From Methanobacteriota archaeon (GTDB taxonomy: Archaea > Thermoplasmatota > E2 > DHVEG-1), in NCBI GenBank assembly GCA_903877165.1, contig CAIRCU010000015.1:1-64000 (forward strand): a DNA stretch of 64,000 bases, given 5' to 3'. Below the pieces are notes generated by a model. It was given only the letters and a program-made list of their open reading frames with translations, ran no database searches and was not told where the DNA came from. The position numbers and the translations under genes are program-made. Of the stretch, positions 8,229-16,682 are shown one piece after another (within the stretch, counting starts at the first letter, position 1; each line of letters starts with the position of its first letter).

Positions 8229-8987
8229 CTACCTCTTCAAGAACGATTCAAATTCGCTGGATTTCAGCAGCGGCATCAGCTCGATGCCCCGCTGGCTGGA
8301 GATGTTCATGGAGAACTTCGTACGGGAGTGCGGCGTGCCTCGCATCTTGATGACCTGCAGGGTCCGGATGAGGTCGCCTTTCCGCTCCATATCCCCAAGG
8401 AAGAAGATACCATCAGAGATGAACTCCTCGATCTCATACTGGGAGAACTTGAAGGTCTGCGGAGGGACTTCCGACGTCAGCATCGTCGTGCAGTTCATCA
8501 CTGCCAGTGACGTGCCGAGCTTGAAGATGAAATCCCGGATCATCTCCCGCGTCTGCAGCCTATAGCATAGTGCGGTGATCGAGTCCATGACAAGGCGTTT
8601 GACGTCCAGCTCGTCCGCGATGTCCTTAAGGATGTCCAGCAGCGCGCCCGCGTCCTCGACTGTGTACTTCTCCGCGTCCAGACCCAGGCGCTCGCTGATG
8701 ATCCGCAGGTCGATGATGTTGACCATGCCGGACTCGATGAGCTTCTTGTCGTAGAAACCGAATCCTTCGAGGTTCTTGGTGAGCTTAAACAGCGGCTCTG
8801 TGATCGTGAAGAACACGCCGCGCTCACCTTTCCGCGCCCCGTTGAAGAGGAACTGCATGCACAGCGTGGTCTTCCCTGACCCGCTGCACCCCGTTACCAG
8901 CACGGTGCTGCCTAAGGGGATGCCACCCTCCATCTTCAAATCAAGTTCTTCAATCCCAGTGCTACAGACTTCTCTCTTACTTGGCAT
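8229..8987 (-). CDS. KaiC-like ATPase
   Basis: A 252-residue single-domain KaiC-family protein. It starts CSTGIEELDLKMEGGIPLGSTVLV with an intact Walker A (GCSGSGKTT, residues 33-41), a Walker B strand RLVMDSITAL near 131-140, and the KaiC-type VIKMRGTPHS..KFSM motif towards the end. First gene of the four-gene operon; GAGGAG ribosome site. Archaeal single-domain KaiC-like proteins take part in signalling and in archaellum switching (ArlH), but no archaellum genes are in the window. Two RecA-fold partners without usable P-loops follow. Confidence 0.85.
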   Translation of the reverse strand: MPSKREVCSTGIEELDLKMEGGIPLGSTVLVTGCSGSGKTTLCMQFLFNGARKGERGVFFTITEPLFKLTKNLEGFGFYDKKLIESGMVNIIDLRIISERLGLDAEKYTVEDAGALLDILKDIADELDVKRLVMDSITALCYRLQTREMIRDFIFKLGTSLAVMNCTTMLTSEVPPQTFKFSQYEIEEFISDGIFFLGDMERKGDLIRTLQVIKMRGTPHSRTKFSMNISSQRGIELMPLLKSSEFESFLKR

Positions 8988-9221
8988 AGCACTCTCCTCA
9001 ACCTACTCAACCTAGTGTTAGAGTGTATCTGTTCTCAGTAGATATACATTTATTCAATATAAAACCTTGGGAAAAACCAAAAGACTTCCATTCAAGAATG
9101 AGAGAACAGCAGTACACAAGGGAATATACTTCTCTCTTCGAACCGTTGACGAACTCTTGACAGCAAACTTCTAATATACCCAGAGAATCAAGCATCCCAA
9201 AGGAGACCATTACTAGACATT

Positions 9222-10139
9222 ATGACCGCCTGCTCCAAATGCCACGCCCCTGCAATAACCTACATCCGCTACAACGGCACTCACCTCTGCGCCGAGCATT
9301 TCTTTGATTACGTGGAACGCCGCGTCAAAAAAGACCTGAAAAAACAATGGAAAACCACGGGCACCGAGATCATAGCCGTCGCCCTCTCAGGGGGAAAGGA
9401 CAGCACCACCGTCCTCCACCTCACCCACCTCATATTCTCGAAACGACGGAACATCACCCTGCACGCGATCACCGTCGATGAAGGCATCCGCGGCTACCGG
9501 GACCATAGCCTCCCTATCGCGAAACGCAACTGTCAAGCCCTCGGCATCGAACACCACATCGTCTCCTTCAAAGATGTCGTCGGCCACACCATGGACGAGA
9601 TCGCAGCACGCCACGACGACATCGGGGAATGCAGCTACTGTGGCGTCTTCCGCCGCCGCTGCCTCAACCAAAAAAGCCAGGGCCTCGGCGTCGACCGGCT
9701 CATCACCGGCCACAACCTCGACGACATGGCGCAGTCCATCCTCATGAACTTCACGAACGCAGACTTAGCGAAGCTCGCGAGGCTCGGCCCGCACACCAAG
9801 GTGCAGCCCGGGTTCGTCCCCCGCAGCCTCCCACTACGGACGATCCCGGAACAGGAGGTCATGCTCTACGCTATCCTGCACGGCTTCGAGTTCCACAACG
9901 CCGAATGCCCCTATGCGGTCCGCGCCGCCCGCGGGACGTTCCGAGACGTCCTCGCCACCCTTGAAGATGTCACTCCGGGGACCCGTCACAGCATCCTGAA
10001 AAGCTACGACGATCTTCGAGAAATGCTCCTGGAACAATACCCGTCAATGCGGTTGAATCACTGCCGGCGATGTCACGAGCCGACCTCGCAGCAGTACTGT
10101 AAAACCTGCCTGCTCATCCAGCGGCTTGAGTCCACCTAA
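9222..10139 (+). CDS. ncsA: tRNA 2-thiolation enzyme TtuA/NcsA family
   Basis: A 305-residue ATP-pyrophosphatase that thiolates uridine in tRNA using a ubiquitin-like sulfur carrier. N-terminal zinc module CSKC...HLCAEHFF (residues 4-27), PP-loop SGGKDS at 56-61, central CSYCGVFRRRC and a later ECPYA cysteine that ligate the catalytic Fe-S cluster, and a C-terminal zinc finger CRRC...YCKTC. All expected cysteines are present. The stop codon overlaps by 4 bases the end of the convergent gene at 10136. A CTAATATACC box at 9171-9180 serves as promoter. Confidence 0.9.
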   Translation: MTACSKCHAPAITYIRYNGTHLCAEHFFDYVERRVKKDLKKQWKTTGTEIIAVALSGGKDSTTVLHLTHLIFSKRRNITLHAITVDEGIRGYRDHSLPIAKRNCQALGIEHHIVSFKDVVGHTMDEIAARHDDIGECSYCGVFRRRCLNQKSQGLGVDRLITGHNLDDMAQSILMNFTNADLAKLARLGPHTKVQPGFVPRSLPLRTIPEQEVMLYAILHGFEFHNAECPYAVRAARGTFRDVLATLEDVTPGTRHSILKSYDDLREMLLEQYPSMRLNHCRRCHEPTSQQYCKTCLLIQRLEST

Positions 10140-10801
10140 GATTCCCTGCGGACATCGACGTGAAGTGTGCAATACCCTTCCAGGTGGGCATCCAGGACGT
10201 CCCCTTCTTTCACCTCGTCCACACCTTGAGGCGTCCCGGTCATGATCAAGTCCCCCTTTCGCAGCGTCATTATTTCCGAGACAAAGGACACGATGTGGTC
10301 CAGTGAGTAGAGGAGCAGGCTCGTGTTGGCCCGCTGACGTAACTGCCCATTCACTTGTAAAGAAAGCTCCAGATTCATCGGGTCAGGGACCTTCCGTGCG
10401 AGCACCACATCGCTGATGGGGGCGAAGGTGTCGAATCCTTTAGCGATCGCCCACGGCCAACCTTGTTTCTTTGCCTCAGCCTGCAAATCTCGGGCGGTGA
10501 TGTCGAGTGCAACCAGGTACCCTAGCACGTAATCTCTGGCGTTCGCCTCGGGGATATGGGAACCGTCTTTGCTGATGACCACGCCGAGTTCGACCTCATG
10601 GTGCAGGCAGTGTGAATTCCTCGGGATGATGATGCTCCCACCGGAGTAAATCACCGCACTCTCTGGTTTCAGGAAAAGCAGAGGCTCCTCTGTGACTGTA
10701 GCATGCATCTCCTCCGCGTGCGCCTTATATGTACGGGCGAGACCAATGATCTTCCCGACTGTTAAGCGCTGTGTGGAGCCCTGGATGACATACTGATGCA
10801 T
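10136..10801 (-). CDS. Fumarylacetoacetate hydrolase (FAH) family protein
   Basis: About 221 residues, the length of single-domain FAH proteins (acylpyruvate hydrolase/oxaloacetate decarboxylase FAHD1-like). Typical landmarks: GKIIGLARTYKAHAEEM, PLLFLKPESAVI, metal-binding HHEVELGVVI (Glu-Val-Glu), DITARDLQAEAKKQGWPW and the C-terminal MTGTPQGVDEVKEGD. It cleaves C-C bonds of 1,3-diketo or keto acids with Mg2+. The ATG at 10801 is preferred because a TATAAAAAA box at 10826-10834 places transcription start close to it; a GTG 18 bases upstream is in frame. Confidence 0.85.
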   Translation of the reverse strand: MHQYVIQGSTQRLTVGKIIGLARTYKAHAEEMHATVTEEPLLFLKPESAVIYSGGSIIIPRNSHCLHHEVELGVVISKDGSHIPEANARDYVLGYLVALDITARDLQAEAKKQGWPWAIAKGFDTFAPISDVVLARKVPDPMNLELSLQVNGQLRQRANTSLLLYSLDHIVSFVSEIMTLRKGDLIMTGTPQGVDEVKEGDVLDAHLEGYCTLHVDVRRES

Positions 10802-10917
10802 GCGTAACGAGTAAGTCACCAGATTTTTTATAGGCTTGCCTCTGCCGAAGGCCTTATAACGTCATGGCGAATATTGACCTGTAAGGGATTGCGCAAGGAG
10901 CAATATGGGATGAGAGC

Positions 10918-11109
10918 ATGAACAAAACACTCATTGCGTTAGGCGTTGGCATCTGGGGCATCATGCTGCTGCTTCGCTTCATTTTTTCCTCATCACTAGG
11001 TGGCGTGAATCTGAGTGCGAAGCAGATCAGCGACATCCTCTTCCCCTTAACAATCATCGAAATCGTCTCGTTTTTCATTGCCTTGGCCGGCATCCTGAAA
11101 CGCGAGTAG
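10918..11109 (+). CDS. Small two-span membrane protein
   Basis: 63 residues with two hydrophobic helices (LIALGVGIWGIMLLLRFIF and LTIIEIVSFFIALAGIL) joined by a polar linker and ending with a basic KRE tail. A GGGATGAGA ribosome site precedes the ATG and a CTTATAAC box lies near 10853-10860. Function unknown. Confidence 0.6.
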   Translation: MNKTLIALGVGIWGIMLLLRFIFSSSLGGVNLSAKQISDILFPLTIIEIVSFFIALAGILKRE

Positions 11110-11220
11110 CCGGCATCTCTTTTCTTCCATCAGGTAACAGCCGTACAGCGCCTGGGTAAGGACCGTCCCATAAGCCGTTAATAAACCAAGGGACAAAAGG
11201 GAGTGTGTGGTGATGAGGAA

Positions 11221-11574
11221 ATGAACACTCTCTTTAAACGGGCGTTGAAGAACGGCTTTGACATGACCAATGAAGATGCCGATGCGCTGGTGAAGACCAT
11301 CAACAAAGCGTTCCACGGCAGAAAGGAAATCGAGGATATGCGACTCGACAAACACGTCCGGTCCCTGTTCTATGAACTCCATCAAATGAACTTCCTGAGC
11401 CTTCGCCGCGAAGAGGTCAAGGAGAACGGGAAGAATGTTCGGAAGTTCTACTGGTCGTTCAACATCGACGGCATCCGCGATGGCGCCAAACGCAAACTCA
11501 TCGTGGAAGAGCCGTACGCGATCTACGAAAAAATCCCGCGGAGTGCATGGCTCGTGCACTCCTCGAATACGTAA
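11221..11574 (+). CDS. DUF6015-like Thermoplasmata protein
   Basis: 117 residues, soluble helix-rich protein. The ATG is directly preceded by GGTGATGAGG; an upstream in-frame GTG (11203) lacks such a site. It aligns end to end with the product at 21213-21602: both have an N-terminal helix with an acidic-Ala pattern, then ..F...(I/V)(E/L)D, D..(R)(S/R)LFY.L, REE and W near the same positions. I believe this is the DUF6015 family of Thermoplasmata, from memory and not checked. Possibly a winged-helix-like fold; function unknown. Confidence 0.55.
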   Translation: MNTLFKRALKNGFDMTNEDADALVKTINKAFHGRKEIEDMRLDKHVRSLFYELHQMNFLSLRREEVKENGKNVRKFYWSFNIDGIRDGAKRKLIVEEPYAIYEKIPRSAWLVHSSNT

Positions 11575-11584
11575 GAAAGACCTC

Positions 11585-11602
11585 TATTTTTTTTCTTTTT
11601 CT
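11585..11602. terminator. Oligo-T gene end between convergent genes
   Basis: TATTTTTTTTCTTTTTCTTT separates the plus-strand 11221-11574 gene from the convergent peptidase; archaeal termination signal. Confidence 0.5.
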
Positions 11603-13507
11603 TTAGTACCCGCCGATTTGCAGGGTGGGATCGCCAATGATAATGTGCGTCGCCATGTCCTTGGCGTCGTACCTACTGGTCAGCACCGGGAAGTTCTGGC
11701 AGTACTGAGTAACGTCCTGGTCGTACGTATGCCCAAGGATGGAGACGTTGTCCTGTCCGTACAGTCGGAAGAAGTTTATTTCGAACCATCCGTCATACTC
11801 TTGCGCACAATCCGGGATCCCATCATGGTTATAGTCACCGTCTCCGTCGCAGCCGAAGCCGCAGCTACCCATGGAGGCGATTGCGCCGCCTGAGCCTCTC
11901 ACGAACACCCAGCTCCAGCACTCCGGGACGTAGTCATAGAGGAAGTACTCACCAAGCCAGGTCTTGTTCACCTTGAAGTAATTCAGTCCTTCTTTCAGGA
12001 GCCCTGTGATGAAATTCATGGGGGTGACGTCGATTTCGCTGTTGTGGCAACCGCCCACCATGAGCACTGGGCATTTATTCGTATTCGACAGTTGTTTGAT
12101 GTCTTTGTTGTTGAAACCGGCCGTCCAGTTGGTGTCATCATGGAAATGGGTTCCCCAGTTCTTGGGATTCCCATGGCCGCAGAGGTATGCGAAACCGGCA
12201 CCTTGGTCGAGCTGCGCGGTGATGTTCTCGGTGCTGATGTTACCGAGGGATACCCACAGCTTAATCGCGGTGAACTGTGGCATCATATTCAGGGCGTATT
12301 GGGTCGTGACTTCGCCTTCGTTGTAATCGGTTCCGCCTTCGTTGGGGAAGGTGTCGCCGCCAGCGACGACTATGCGGGAGAACCAGCTGGCGTTCTTCGC
12401 CGTGGTCTCATAGGTGATGATTTTATTGACTTGGGTGCGGACCTCTGCCTTGGTCATACAGGCGAGCCTGGCGAGGTGGACGTCCGGGACGAAATCCATG
12501 GCGTCGACCGCGGCATGGCCTTCGGGATACAGCCACTCCCCATAGACGCCGTTGTTGTTGGTATCCCAGCTGGAGAATCCGCCTGTACCGTTGTAGAGGT
12601 CGGCGAAGTAGAGGTCGCAGGCGAAGTTCAGCTCTTGGTACTCGAGGCCGACATCAGTCTCTATCCATACATCCCGGGTGGGTACCTGCTTGTAGTTGCC
12701 GACGAGCATGACGTAGAGCGTGCCCCATTGCTCGTGTGCCGCTTTGATGAAATACTTCATCTTCTCGGCTGTGTCTCGGCCCGTCGCAGGGAAATATGTT
12801 CCTTTGGTGATGTCACTGATGGTGACGATTTTCGTACTGATGCCGTGAGCCATTTTATGGTCCATGAGCGGGGTGAGGAGATTTTTATAGCTATCTGTGG
12901 TGATGATGACGAAGCGGGTTTCGTTCGCCAGAGTCCTGGGTGAGGATGATGGGGTGTAGTGGATGTCTATGGAAAACGATGTGGCGTACAGCAGGGTCTG
13001 CTGCACGGGGTTATAGCGGACGGGGTGCAGCTCGAGGGTCAGGAAGGCGGTGGGTTGGTCCTGGCTGTTCAGGCCGCCCGTGAGCTGGGATGAATACCAT
13101 GCCATGGGGTAGGGCTGGTCTTGGGTGTAGACCGGGCTTGGTGCGATGCTGGGGGTGGTGGTGAGGGTGTCGATTTGTGGTCGGGGCGTCATGGTGACTG
13201 GTGCTGGCAGTGCGGCGGTGAAGGTCGCTTCAGGGGTCACCTGGATTGTGGTGATGGTGGTGCCGAGTGGGAATTCGTAGGTGCGCCGCTGGACCGGCAG
13301 GAGCGGCTCGCCAGGGATGCCCGTGGTCTGGTCGCAGCCTTGAATAGCGAGTGTGGTTTCTCCGTTGATGACCGCAGCGGTGGGTGCTGGGAAGGCCGCG
13401 GAGTCGAGCCGCAGCATAGTTTGTGTTGGTGCTGGTGAGGCGAGGCTGGTGGCCCCGCTGAGAATCAGTAGCCCGATAACAAGACAGCTGCCAAGATGGT
13501 TCTTCAT
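11603..13507 (-). CDS. Secreted C25 (gingipain-like) cysteine peptidase
   Basis: 634 residues with a signal peptide (CLVIGLLILSGATSLASP). A gingipain propeptide-like beta region (about 30-200) precedes the caspase-fold catalytic domain. Catalytic dyad: His445 in CGHGNPKNWG and Cys487 in MVGGCHNSE. Calcium-binding-like loops DTNNNGVYGEW and DGDGDYNHDG are visible. It ends GDPTLQIGGY, as does the paralogue at 42828. The start at 13507 follows an AAGGGGAT ribosome site and fits the TATA box at 13552; in-frame upstream codons lie before the transcript. Extracellular protein degradation is the likely role. Confidence 0.9.
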   Translation of the reverse strand: MKNHLGSCLVIGLLILSGATSLASPAPTQTMLRLDSAAFPAPTAAVINGETTLAIQGCDQTTGIPGEPLLPVQRRTYEFPLGTTITTIQVTPEATFTAALPAPVTMTPRPQIDTLTTTPSIAPSPVYTQDQPYPMAWYSSQLTGGLNSQDQPTAFLTLELHPVRYNPVQQTLLYATSFSIDIHYTPSSSPRTLANETRFVIITTDSYKNLLTPLMDHKMAHGISTKIVTISDITKGTYFPATGRDTAEKMKYFIKAAHEQWGTLYVMLVGNYKQVPTRDVWIETDVGLEYQELNFACDLYFADLYNGTGGFSSWDTNNNGVYGEWLYPEGHAAVDAMDFVPDVHLARLACMTKAEVRTQVNKIITYETTAKNASWFSRIVVAGGDTFPNEGGTDYNEGEVTTQYALNMMPQFTAIKLWVSLGNISTENITAQLDQGAGFAYLCGHGNPKNWGTHFHDDTNWTAGFNNKDIKQLSNTNKCPVLMVGGCHNSEIDVTPMNFITGLLKEGLNYFKVNKTWLGEYFLYDYVPECWSWVFVRGSGGAIASMGSCGFGCDGDGDYNHDGIPDCAQEYDGWFEINFFRLYGQDNVSILGHTYDQDVTQYCQNFPVLTSRYDAKDMATHIIIGDPTLQIGGY

Positions 13508-13551
13508 TTCGATTATCCCCTTTTCTATATACATGAACAAAGACTGTGATG

Positions 13552-13560
13552 TTATAAAAA
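13552..13560 (-). promoter_or_regulatory. TATA box of the C25 peptidase gene
   Basis: TTTTTATAA on the minus strand, about 45 bases before the chosen ATG at 13507; transcription start expected near 13530. Confidence 0.45.
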
Positions 13561-13596
13561 TATTGTGCTTCCAACGGGTTTCTCAGGAGGGATACG

Positions 13597-13605
13597 CTTA
13601 AATAC
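13597..13605 (+). promoter_or_regulatory. TATA box of the CxxC zinc protein gene
   Basis: CTTAAATAC; a start about 25 bases downstream falls near 13628, at the foot of the hairpin described next. Confidence 0.45.
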
Positions 13606-13629
13606 TGCCTGGATATTCGCAGCGGTACG

Positions 13630-13647
13630 AGCCCCAAGACTGGGGCT
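13630..13647 (+). other. 5'-leader hairpin of the CxxC zinc protein mRNA
   Basis: AGCCCCA / TGGGGCT form a perfect 7-bp GC-rich stem with loop AGAC. It would be the very 5' end of the mRNA if the TATA box at 13597 is used, followed by an AGGGAAG ribosome site. It could stabilise the message or regulate it. Confidence 0.5.
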
Positions 13648-13677
13648 TGGAAGAAAAAATATAGGGAAGAAAAGTCT

Positions 13678-13854
13678 ATGGAAGGACAACGCAGATCCGA
13701 CAGGGGTCGGAATTTTGGTGCGCCTCAAGAGATGCACGACGTCACGTGTGCTGAATGCGGGAAGCAGACTCAAGTTCCGTTCAAGCCCGATGGCACACGC
13801 CCGGTCTACTGCAGGGATTGTTACCAGAATCATCGGCCGCCAAAGCGGTACTAA
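13678..13854 (+). CDS. CxxC-x17-CxxC zinc-ribbon protein
   Basis: A 58-residue protein. CAEC at residues 24-27 and CRDC at 45-48 are separated by exactly 17 residues, with the conserved core VPFKPDGTRPVYC. This matches the archaeal CxxC-x17-CxxC family of small zinc-binding proteins. The N-terminal third is Arg/Gln/Gly-rich and likely disordered or nucleic-acid-binding; the C-terminus is basic (HRPPKRY). Often found as a stand-alone small protein in archaea; molecular role unknown. Ribosome site AGGGAAGAAAAG precedes the ATG. Confidence 0.85.
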   Translation: MEGQRRSDRGRNFGAPQEMHDVTCAECGKQTQVPFKPDGTRPVYCRDCYQNHRPPKRY

Positions 13855-14008
13855 ACAATAAAGAGGTTCTCAGCGACATTTACAGATGGATGGGAGTTCT
13901 TCGGTTCATCACCTGATTCAGAGGACCTGCCATCCCCTTTTTTTCTCTCGCCGATATTTTTCTTTCGTTGTTCGTGATGTTTATTATCCTTAAGGCGATA
14001 CGCTGGTC

Positions 14009-14392
14009 ATGGCTTTACTTACGCATCTCGGTGTCCCGTGCCGCAGCAGACAGGAGGCTGATGTGTTCTTCACAACGATCCTTGGGATGCCGCGGACGCG
14101 GTCGTTTACCGTATCATCTGAGGTTTCCTCTTCGATTTTCCGGCTGCCCGGTGAGGTTGACGTCCTGATGTACGACAACGACAGAGTTCGAATTGAGGCG
14201 TTCGTGACCCCGCATGCAGCGACGTCGGGTTACACCCATATCGGCCTGGAGGTCGTGAATCTCTCCAACGTCTTTGATACATGCAGGCGGCATGGGGTGG
14301 AGTGCTTCACGGTACCGCGTGGGGAGAAACTCCTGTATTTCGTCAGGGATCCCGCAGGGAACCTTTACGAGCTTACTGAAAAGAAACCGTGA
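14009..14392 (+). CDS. VOC superfamily (glyoxalase-like) protein
   Basis: 127 residues, one vicinal-oxygen-chelate domain made of two βαβββ units: THLGVPCRSRQEADVFFTTILGM at the start and THIGLEVVNLSNVFDTCRRHG in the second half, ending DPAGNLYELTE. His, Glu and Glu positions could form the metal site. The length suits single-domain VOC enzymes such as methylmalonyl-CoA epimerase, but the sequence is not clearly of that subgroup and the mutase genes are 30 kb away. Substrate not assignable. Confidence 0.75.
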   Translation: MALLTHLGVPCRSRQEADVFFTTILGMPRTRSFTVSSEVSSSIFRLPGEVDVLMYDNDRVRIEAFVTPHAATSGYTHIGLEVVNLSNVFDTCRRHGVECFTVPRGEKLLYFVRDPAGNLYELTEKKP

Positions 14393-14406
14393 CCCCCTTT
14401 TGTCGT

Positions 14407-16404
14407 TTATTTTTTCTTTTTCTTCAGGACGCGATAGGGCACATAGAAGATCATCAGGCAGACGTATCCGAAGAGCAGTAGACCTGGCCAGGCGGGGGCC
14501 TCAGAGAACACGGCGAGGTTCAATCCTACGACGATGAGCACCGCGGCGACGACGCCCATGAGCGCCTCACCTGCTACCAAGCCGGCGGTGAACAGAAGCC
14601 CGGTGCGGATCGCCTTCTGTTTCTCCGAGATGCCTGTATCTTGGATTGCGGCTTCCCATGCCGTCAGCTCTTCTTCTCCTGCGCTCCCGTAGCGTTTCGT
14701 CAGACTGCGGTCGAGGAAGTAACGAGTCGCACCACCGATGAAGATAGGGACTGACAATGTGAACGGGAGGTAGATGCCGATGGCGACCGGGAGCACCGGT
14801 AGGTTGATGAGGATGAGGACGAAGGCGAGCACCGCGCCGACGATGAAGAACGGTAATAGCGAGCCGCCGGAGGTGCCGAAAATCTGCTGCACGATGCCTT
14901 TCATGAGGAACGCCTGCGGCGCTGGCAGCTTCTGGCTGCCGATGGTGAACGCCTGGTTCAAGACGCCGACGACGACGCCGATAATCATGGAGACCGTGAC
15001 GACCCCGAACATCATGGAGATCTGCAGGCGGCGCGGTGTCGCACCGATCATCTGCCCTGAGGCCATGGTCTGCAGCAGGTCGCCGGAGATGGAGGCGCCG
15101 ATGCTGACGACCGCGCAGATGAAGATTGCGATCGCGATGCCGTTGCCGCCTCGCACGCCGAGGGCGAACAGGAGGAGGCTGACGATGAGCAGCACGGTGA
15201 CGGTGACGCCGGAGATCGGGCAGTTGGAGGAGCCGACCAGCCCGGTGAGATAGCCGGCGAGCGCGCTGGCGATGAACGCGAGGAATATGGTGAGGATTGC
15301 CATGATCAGGGAGACCAGGGTGAGGCCCGAGAGCCATTGGTAGAGGAAAAACGTGGGGATAGTGAGTAGCCCGATAACGACGAAGACGAGCTTGTAGCTG
15401 AGGTCTTGCTCGGTGCGTTTCTTGGCGGGGCCGCCGCCGCTGCGGATACCGACAACGGCTTCGCGGACGCTTTCGACGAGGTTACTGCGGATGGAGTACA
15501 CCGCCCAGAGGCCGCCTATGAGCATGGCGCCGACGCCGATGTAACGGACTTGGTTCCCCCAGACGGTGTAGAACCCACCGATGAGCGACCCAAGCCCGGC
15601 GTATTCGGGGAGGGGCGCCGGAAGCCCGTTGCTGAGGATCATGAGGGGGGCGATGATGACCCAGCCGATGAGGCCGCCGACCAGGACGTACGAGGAGATC
15701 TGAGGGCCGATGATCCAGCCGACCGCGGCCAGCGCCGGGGACGTCGTGGTGCCGCCGTAGAGCCATCCTTCTCTGGTTTTGCCGACGATGTCGTATTTGC
15801 CGATGCTGATGATGCCGTCGACGGTTTCGCGAAAGAGGTTGAGGGTGAGTTGGGCGAATTTGAAGAGCGCGGCGATGGAGACGCCGAGGAGGAGCCAGGA
15901 GCCGCTGAGCCTGCCTTTCTTGGTGGTTTTTCTGCCGCCGACCGTGGTGGTGAGGACCGCGGCGACCGCGATGCCTTCGGGGAAGGGCAGGTCGGTCTTG
16001 ACGACTAGTGCACGTCGTAAGGGGACCATCCAGAAGACGCCGAGCATCCCGCCGATGAGGGAGATGATCGTTGTTTGGAGGTAGTTGATCTCGGACCAGG
16101 TGCCAAGGAGCAATAAAGCGGGGATGGTGAAGATGACGCCGGCTGCGATGCATTCGCCGGCGGAGGCGCCCATGGTGGCGATGTTGACTTCCAGGATCGT
16201 GGGTTTAAATGGTCGGAGGATGCCGAGGGCGATGACGGCTCCGGGGATGATGGCGGAGACGGTCATGCCCGCGTAGAGTCCGAGGTACGCGTTGGCTGCC
16301 CCGAGGACGACGGCGAGGAACATGCCGATGAGGATCGCGCGGACGGTGAGCTCCGGCATATCTTTATCTGCAGGGATATAGGAGGGGAAGTTCTCACGGT
16401 CCAT
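14407..16404 (-). CDS. OPT family oligopeptide transporter
   Basis: 665 residues with roughly 15-16 membrane helices. Family landmarks: LTVRAILIGMFLAVVLGAANAYLGL with GMTVSAIIPGAVIA near the N-terminus, the NIATMGASAGE stretch, FPEGIAVAAVL, and SNCPISGVTVTVLLI in the middle. OPT/YSL transporters import oligopeptides or metal-chelates with protons. The nearby secreted peptidase makes peptide uptake a sensible role (inference). A CTTTTATAG box near 16442-16450 lies about 40 bases upstream of the ATG. Confidence 0.9.
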   Translation of the reverse strand: MDRENFPSYIPADKDMPELTVRAILIGMFLAVVLGAANAYLGLYAGMTVSAIIPGAVIALGILRPFKPTILEVNIATMGASAGECIAAGVIFTIPALLLLGTWSEINYLQTTIISLIGGMLGVFWMVPLRRALVVKTDLPFPEGIAVAAVLTTTVGGRKTTKKGRLSGSWLLLGVSIAALFKFAQLTLNLFRETVDGIISIGKYDIVGKTREGWLYGGTTTSPALAAVGWIIGPQISSYVLVGGLIGWVIIAPLMILSNGLPAPLPEYAGLGSLIGGFYTVWGNQVRYIGVGAMLIGGLWAVYSIRSNLVESVREAVVGIRSGGGPAKKRTEQDLSYKLVFVVIGLLTIPTFFLYQWLSGLTLVSLIMAILTIFLAFIASALAGYLTGLVGSSNCPISGVTVTVLLIVSLLLFALGVRGGNGIAIAIFICAVVSIGASISGDLLQTMASGQMIGATPRRLQISMMFGVVTVSMIIGVVVGVLNQAFTIGSQKLPAPQAFLMKGIVQQIFGTSGGSLLPFFIVGAVLAFVLILINLPVLPVAIGIYLPFTLSVPIFIGGATRYFLDRSLTKRYGSAGEEELTAWEAAIQDTGISEKQKAIRTGLLFTAGLVAGEALMGVVAAVLIVVGLNLAVFSEAPAWPGLLLFGYVCLMIFYVPYRVLKKKKK

Positions 16405-16619
16405 AGGGAGGCCAACTGGTGTAAGAATTATTCGTCTTTGACTATAAAAGCGTTGTTGAACGGTTCCTTCCTAAAACCCTAGGATTGATTCTTGAAATGG
16501 GTAACACTTGTTAAAGAGAGCCTCAGGAAAGAATAGATTTTTTGTTTTCTCACATCGTATGAGGCGTTGCGAGTGATTGGGATGTTTTCATACAATTGAA
16601 GCAAACAAACCCGATCTGG

Positions 16620-16628
16620 CTTATATAC
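16620..16628 (+). promoter_or_regulatory. TATA box of the beta-helix gene pair
   Basis: CTTATATAC; expected start near 16647, giving a leader of about 36 bases that contains the GGGAGGGAGG ribosome site. Confidence 0.5.
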
Positions 16629-16682
16629 CTCATCGATAGTTTGATATTGTACTTTGGTCCTTCGTTGGGAGGGAGGAGTCCT

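Noticed and set aside
9007-9210. 67-codon minus-strand ORF between the KaiC-like and ncsA genes
   Set aside because: Covers both divergent promoters, no ribosome site, no family similarity.
12044-12943. 299-codon plus-strand frame opposite the C25 peptidase
   Set aside because: Gly/Asp/Val-rich antisense shadow with no signals.
14009-14392. VOC protein as methylmalonyl-CoA epimerase
   Set aside because: Length fits but the sequence lacks clear epimerase features and the gene is far from the mutase operon; left as VOC family.
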